Shown here: piece by piece, positions 5,601 to 7,331 of the stretch
How the letters are laid out: every line of letters begins with the position of its first letter
How positions within the stretch are numbered: position 1 is the stretch's first letter
Origin: Ruminococcus sp. UBA946
GTDB lineage: Bacteria; Bacillota; Clostridia; Oscillospirales; Ruminococcaceae
DNA length: 7,331 bases
Reading direction: 5' to 3'
NCBI GenBank assembly: GCA_002293295.1
Contig: DBCY01000109.1
Span: 6,833 to 14,163 of the forward strand
Notes under the pieces: model-generated
Database searches by the model: none
The model's input: only the letters and a program-made list of their open reading frames with translations
Told to the model about the DNA's origin: nothing
Made by a program: the position numbers and the translations under genes

Positions 5601-5642
5601 TCAAAGGGCAGAAGGTAAGTATCGGCTTACTCTGTCCTTTGA
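5601..5642 (+). terminator. long imperfect hairpin after rpsO, leaky terminator or RNA-processing stem
   Basis: TCAAAGG (5601-5607) pairs with CCTTTGA (5636-5642), then CAGA (5609-5612) with TCTG (5631-5634), then GTAAG (5615-5619) with CTTAC (5626-5630), around a 6-nt loop. The 16 pairs plus a possible G-U make a stable stem starting 7 nt after the rpsO stop. No U-tract follows (the next bases are tagggtttagggg), so efficient intrinsic termination is doubtful. In E. coli the same gap contains a terminator and an RNase III site that controls pnp, so processing or partial termination is a sensible inference. Confidence 0.6.
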
Positions 5643-5643
5643 T

Positions 5644-5893
5644 AGGGTTTAGGGGTTTATCAGGATTCAGGTTTAAGGAATAAGGTTTTATACTGATGCT
5701 CGTTAATTACAAGTGTAATAATCGGTATATTAAGCCTTGCTCCTTAATCCTAAAACCTAGCAAATACGCAGTTGTTTAGCATTAAATCGTATATATAGAA
5801 GGATTAAGGAATAAGGAGTAAGGTTTTGTCTTCAAGTTATAAGCATAAACAATATAATCGAACCTTAATCCTCACCCCTCACTCCTGATTCCT
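5644..5893 (+). repeat. four alternating blocks of a degenerate heptanucleotide repeat
   Basis: The gap between rpsO and pnp carries 19 copies of a 7-base unit with consensus AGGNNTN (one has AGGNNCN, one AGGNNCG) in four blocks. Block A, + orientation, 5644-5689, has 6 units with a 4-base interruption at 5658-5661. Block B, inverted, 5731-5758, has 4. Block C, +, 5800-5827, has 4. Block D, inverted, 5859-5893, has 5. The common units are AGGATTA, AGGAATA, AGGAGTA and AGGTTTT. Spacers are 41, 41 and 31 bases. Neighbouring blocks can pair over 17 positions with 15 Watson-Crick matches each: A 5669-5685 with B 5742-5758, B 5735-5751 with C 5807-5823, and C 5807-5823 with D 5877-5893. Spacers A-B and B-C each contain a small inverted repeat (ATTAC/GTAAT at 5706-5719, ATACG/CGTAT at 5764-5792). 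No ORF of note lies here. It could be a dispersed repeat, a MITE-like element or a structured RNA; short heptamer arrays of similar look occur in cyanobacteria. Confidence 0.85.
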
Positions 5894-5895
5894 CT

Positions 5896-5905
5896 CTGTA
5901 TACAG
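5896..5905. repeat. perfect 10-bp palindrome between the repeat element and pnp
   Basis: CTGTATACAG is fully self-complementary and lies two bases after the last heptamer. It could be an operator half-pair, an element boundary or chance. Nothing else ties it to a function. Confidence 0.3.
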
Positions 5906-5958
5906 GATTTATTGCTAAAACTGCGGATAAAATTAATTAAAATAAAGGATGGTCATTT

Positions 5959-7331
5959 ATGTTTGAAAACCGCAGGATTTTTAAAACTACATTTGCAGGA
6001 AGGGAGCTTTCCGTCGAAACGGGGAAAACCTGTGAACTGTCAAGCGGCTCATGCTGGGTAACCTACGGCGATACTGTCGTGATGGCTAACGTTACGGCAA
6101 GCGTCAAGCCGAGGGAGGGTATAGACTTTTTCCCGCTTTCCGTAGATTATGAGGAGAGGCTTTATTCTGTCGGAAGAATACCCGGTTCGTTTATGAAGAG
6201 GGAAGGCAAGCCTTCCGATAAATCCGTACTGACTTCGCGCGTTGTTGACCGGCCTATACGCCCGCTTTTCCCTAAGGATATGAGAAACGATGTTTCAGTA
6301 GTAATGACGGTTCTTGCCGTTGATTTGGACAATTCCCCGGAAATCGCGGGTATGATAGGAACGTCAATCGCTCTTTCAATATCAGACATACCTTGGAACG
6401 GTCCTATAGGAGGAGTAAGCGTCGGGCTTGTGGACGGAGAAATTATCCTCAACCCTACCCTCGAACAGAGGAATAAATCCGACCTGGAGCTTACCGTTGC
6501 CGCTTCGGCGGAAAAAATAGTCATGATTGAGGCGGGGGCAAACGAAGTTGACGACGATACCATGCTTAAGGCTATTCTTGCCGGTCATGAGGAAATCAAG
6601 AAAATCGTTGCCTTTATAAAGGATATACAGAAGGAAATAGGAAAGCCCAAGTTTGTCTTCGAATCGCAGGAGGTAAATCATGACCTGTTTGAAGCCATTG
6701 AAAAGCTTGCCGGCGAAAAAATAAAGGAAGCGCTTGATACGGATGACAAAAATATACGTGAAGCGAGGCTTAACCCCGTAAAAGATGAAATACATTCCGA
6801 ATTTGACGAACAGTACCCCGATAATATCCCCATGATTGACGAATGCATATATAAGCTTCAGAAGAAAATTGTGAGGAACTGGCTGTATGAAGGCAAGAGA
6901 GTTGACGGCAGAGGTCTTGATGACATCCGTCCGCTGGCTGCCGAAGTCGGCGTTCTGCCCAGGGTGCATGGCTCGGGTTTATTTACACGGGGTCAGACTC
7001 AGGTTCTTACGGTAGCTACCTTAGGTCCCGTGAGCGACTCTCAGCGTATAGACGGGCTTGACGAAGAGGATTCTAAGCGTTATATGCACCATTATAATTT
7101 CCCGTCCTATTCCGTAGGCGAAACAAGGCCGTCAAGGGGTCCCGGAAGGCGTGAAATAGGTCACGGCGCACTCGCTGAAAGAGCCTTGGTACCCGTTCTT
7201 CCTACAATTGAGGAATTCCCGTATGCCTACAGGCTCGTGTCGGAGGTTCTCTCCTCCAACGGCTCCACCTCCCAGGGCTCCATCTGCGCCTCCACACTGG
7301 CGCTCATGGACGCCGGCGTGCCGATTACCGC
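5959..7331 (+). CDS. pnp: polyribonucleotide nucleotidyltransferase (PNPase), N-terminal part
   Basis: PNPase degrades RNA 3' to 5' using phosphate and releases nucleoside diphosphates; it can also add tails in reverse. It acts in mRNA turnover and RNA quality control. The frame runs open from ATG 5959 to the window end, 457 complete codons of a protein usually near 700 residues. The Shine-Dalgarno AAAGGATGG (5944-5952) sets the start. The first RNase PH-like domain shows FFPLSVDYEERLYSVGRIPGSF (57-78), KREGKPSDKS (80-89) and RPIRPLFP. An alpha-helical linker follows (about 210-310). The second, catalytic RNase PH domain begins at VDGRGLDDIRP (315-325), with RGQTQVL, RRE (397-399) in RGPGRREIGHGALAERAL, and the phosphate-binding GSTSQGS (435-441). 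The catalytic aspartates and the KH and S1 RNA-binding domains lie beyond the window. Transcription probably comes from the rpsO promoter, through the hairpin and heptamer element. The last ~80 bases are much richer in G+C than the rest. Confidence 0.97.
   Translation, partial: MFENRRIFKTTFAGRELSVETGKTCELSSGSCWVTYGDTVVMANVTASVKPREGIDFFPLSVDYEERLYSVGRIPGSFMKREGKPSDKSVLTSRVVDRPIRPLFPKDMRNDVSVVMTVLAVDLDNSPEIAGMIGTSIALSISDIPWNGPIGGVSVGLVDGEIILNPTLEQRNKSDLELTVAASAEKIVMIEAGANEVDDDTMLKAILAGHEEIKKIVAFIKDIQKEIGKPKFVFESQEVNHDLFEAIEKLAGEKIKEALDTDDKNIREARLNPVKDEIHSEFDEQYPDNIPMIDECIYKLQKKIVRNWLYEGKRVDGRGLDDIRPLAAEVGVLPRVHGSGLFTRGQTQVLTVATLGPVSDSQRIDGLDEEDSKRYMHHYNFPSYSVGETRPSRGPGRREIGHGALAERALVPVLPTIEEFPYAYRLVSEVLSSNGSTSQGSICASTLALMDAGVPIT

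Noticed and set aside
5772..5799. Promoter between heptamer blocks B and C
   Set aside because: TTGTTT with TATAGA at 16 nt matches consensus weakly at the -35. It was not strong enough to list as a feature.
5644..5893. CRISPR array
   Set aside because: The units are 7 bases, degenerate, contiguous within blocks and in alternating orientation. There are no ~30-base direct repeats with unique spacers and no cas genes.
5912..5940. Separate promoter directly upstream of pnp
   Set aside because: TTGCTA (5912-5917) has no acceptable -10 box at 16-18 nt. The AT-rich sequence there gives only chance matches.
6162..6969. Two overlapping minus-strand ORFs of 133 and 195 codons
   Set aside because: They are antisense to pnp, whose frame is clearly coding along its whole length. 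They show no family features.

Overview
The window is a gene-dense, AT-rich stretch of a Gram-positive Clostridia-type (Bacillota) chromosome. Every credible gene is on the + strand. The evidence for the lineage is the dnaE-pfkA adjacency, a tetrahydrofolate riboswitch in front of an ECF folate transporter gene, a SpoIIM-like sporulation protein, a YesL/DUF624 membrane protein, purine-rich Shine-Dalgarno sites and textbook sigma-A promoters. An anaerobic gut-type clostridium (Oscillospiraceae/Lachnospiraceae grade) is a reasonable inference, but the genus cannot be read from the sequence.

Layout. Bases 1-593 hold the 3' end of dnaE (DNA polymerase III alpha). A strong promoter (659-687) drives a roughly 170-nt structured leader and pfkA (863-1855, ATP-type 6-phosphofructokinase). 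The next regulatory block is a THF riboswitch aptamer (1868-1986). Its downstream sequence can form either an anti-sequestering stem or a stem that hides the Shine-Dalgarno site of folT (2075-2716, ECF folate S component). proC (2731-3567, pyrroline-5-carboxylate reductase) follows 14 nt later and is probably co-transcribed. A spoIIM-like gene (3640-4257) and a yesL/DUF624 gene (4297-5124, TTG start) follow with short gaps and no obvious terminator between them.

A second strong promoter (5131-5159) starts the translation/RNA-decay unit. It comprises a structured leader, rpsO (5327-5593, ribosomal protein S15) and pnp (5959 to beyond the window end, polynucleotide phosphorylase). rpsO and pnp are classic neighbours, but here they are separated by 365 nt. 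That gap holds a long imperfect hairpin right after rpsO and then an unusual element. The element has four blocks of a degenerate 7-base repeat (AGGNNTN) in alternating orientation, with spacers of 41, 41 and 31 bases, so that each block can pair with its neighbour.

The two most notable items are this heptamer-repeat element and the legible two-state design of the folT riboswitch. No CRISPR array, tRNA, rRNA, transposase or phage gene was seen. The last ~80 bases of the window, inside pnp, are much more GC-rich than the rest.
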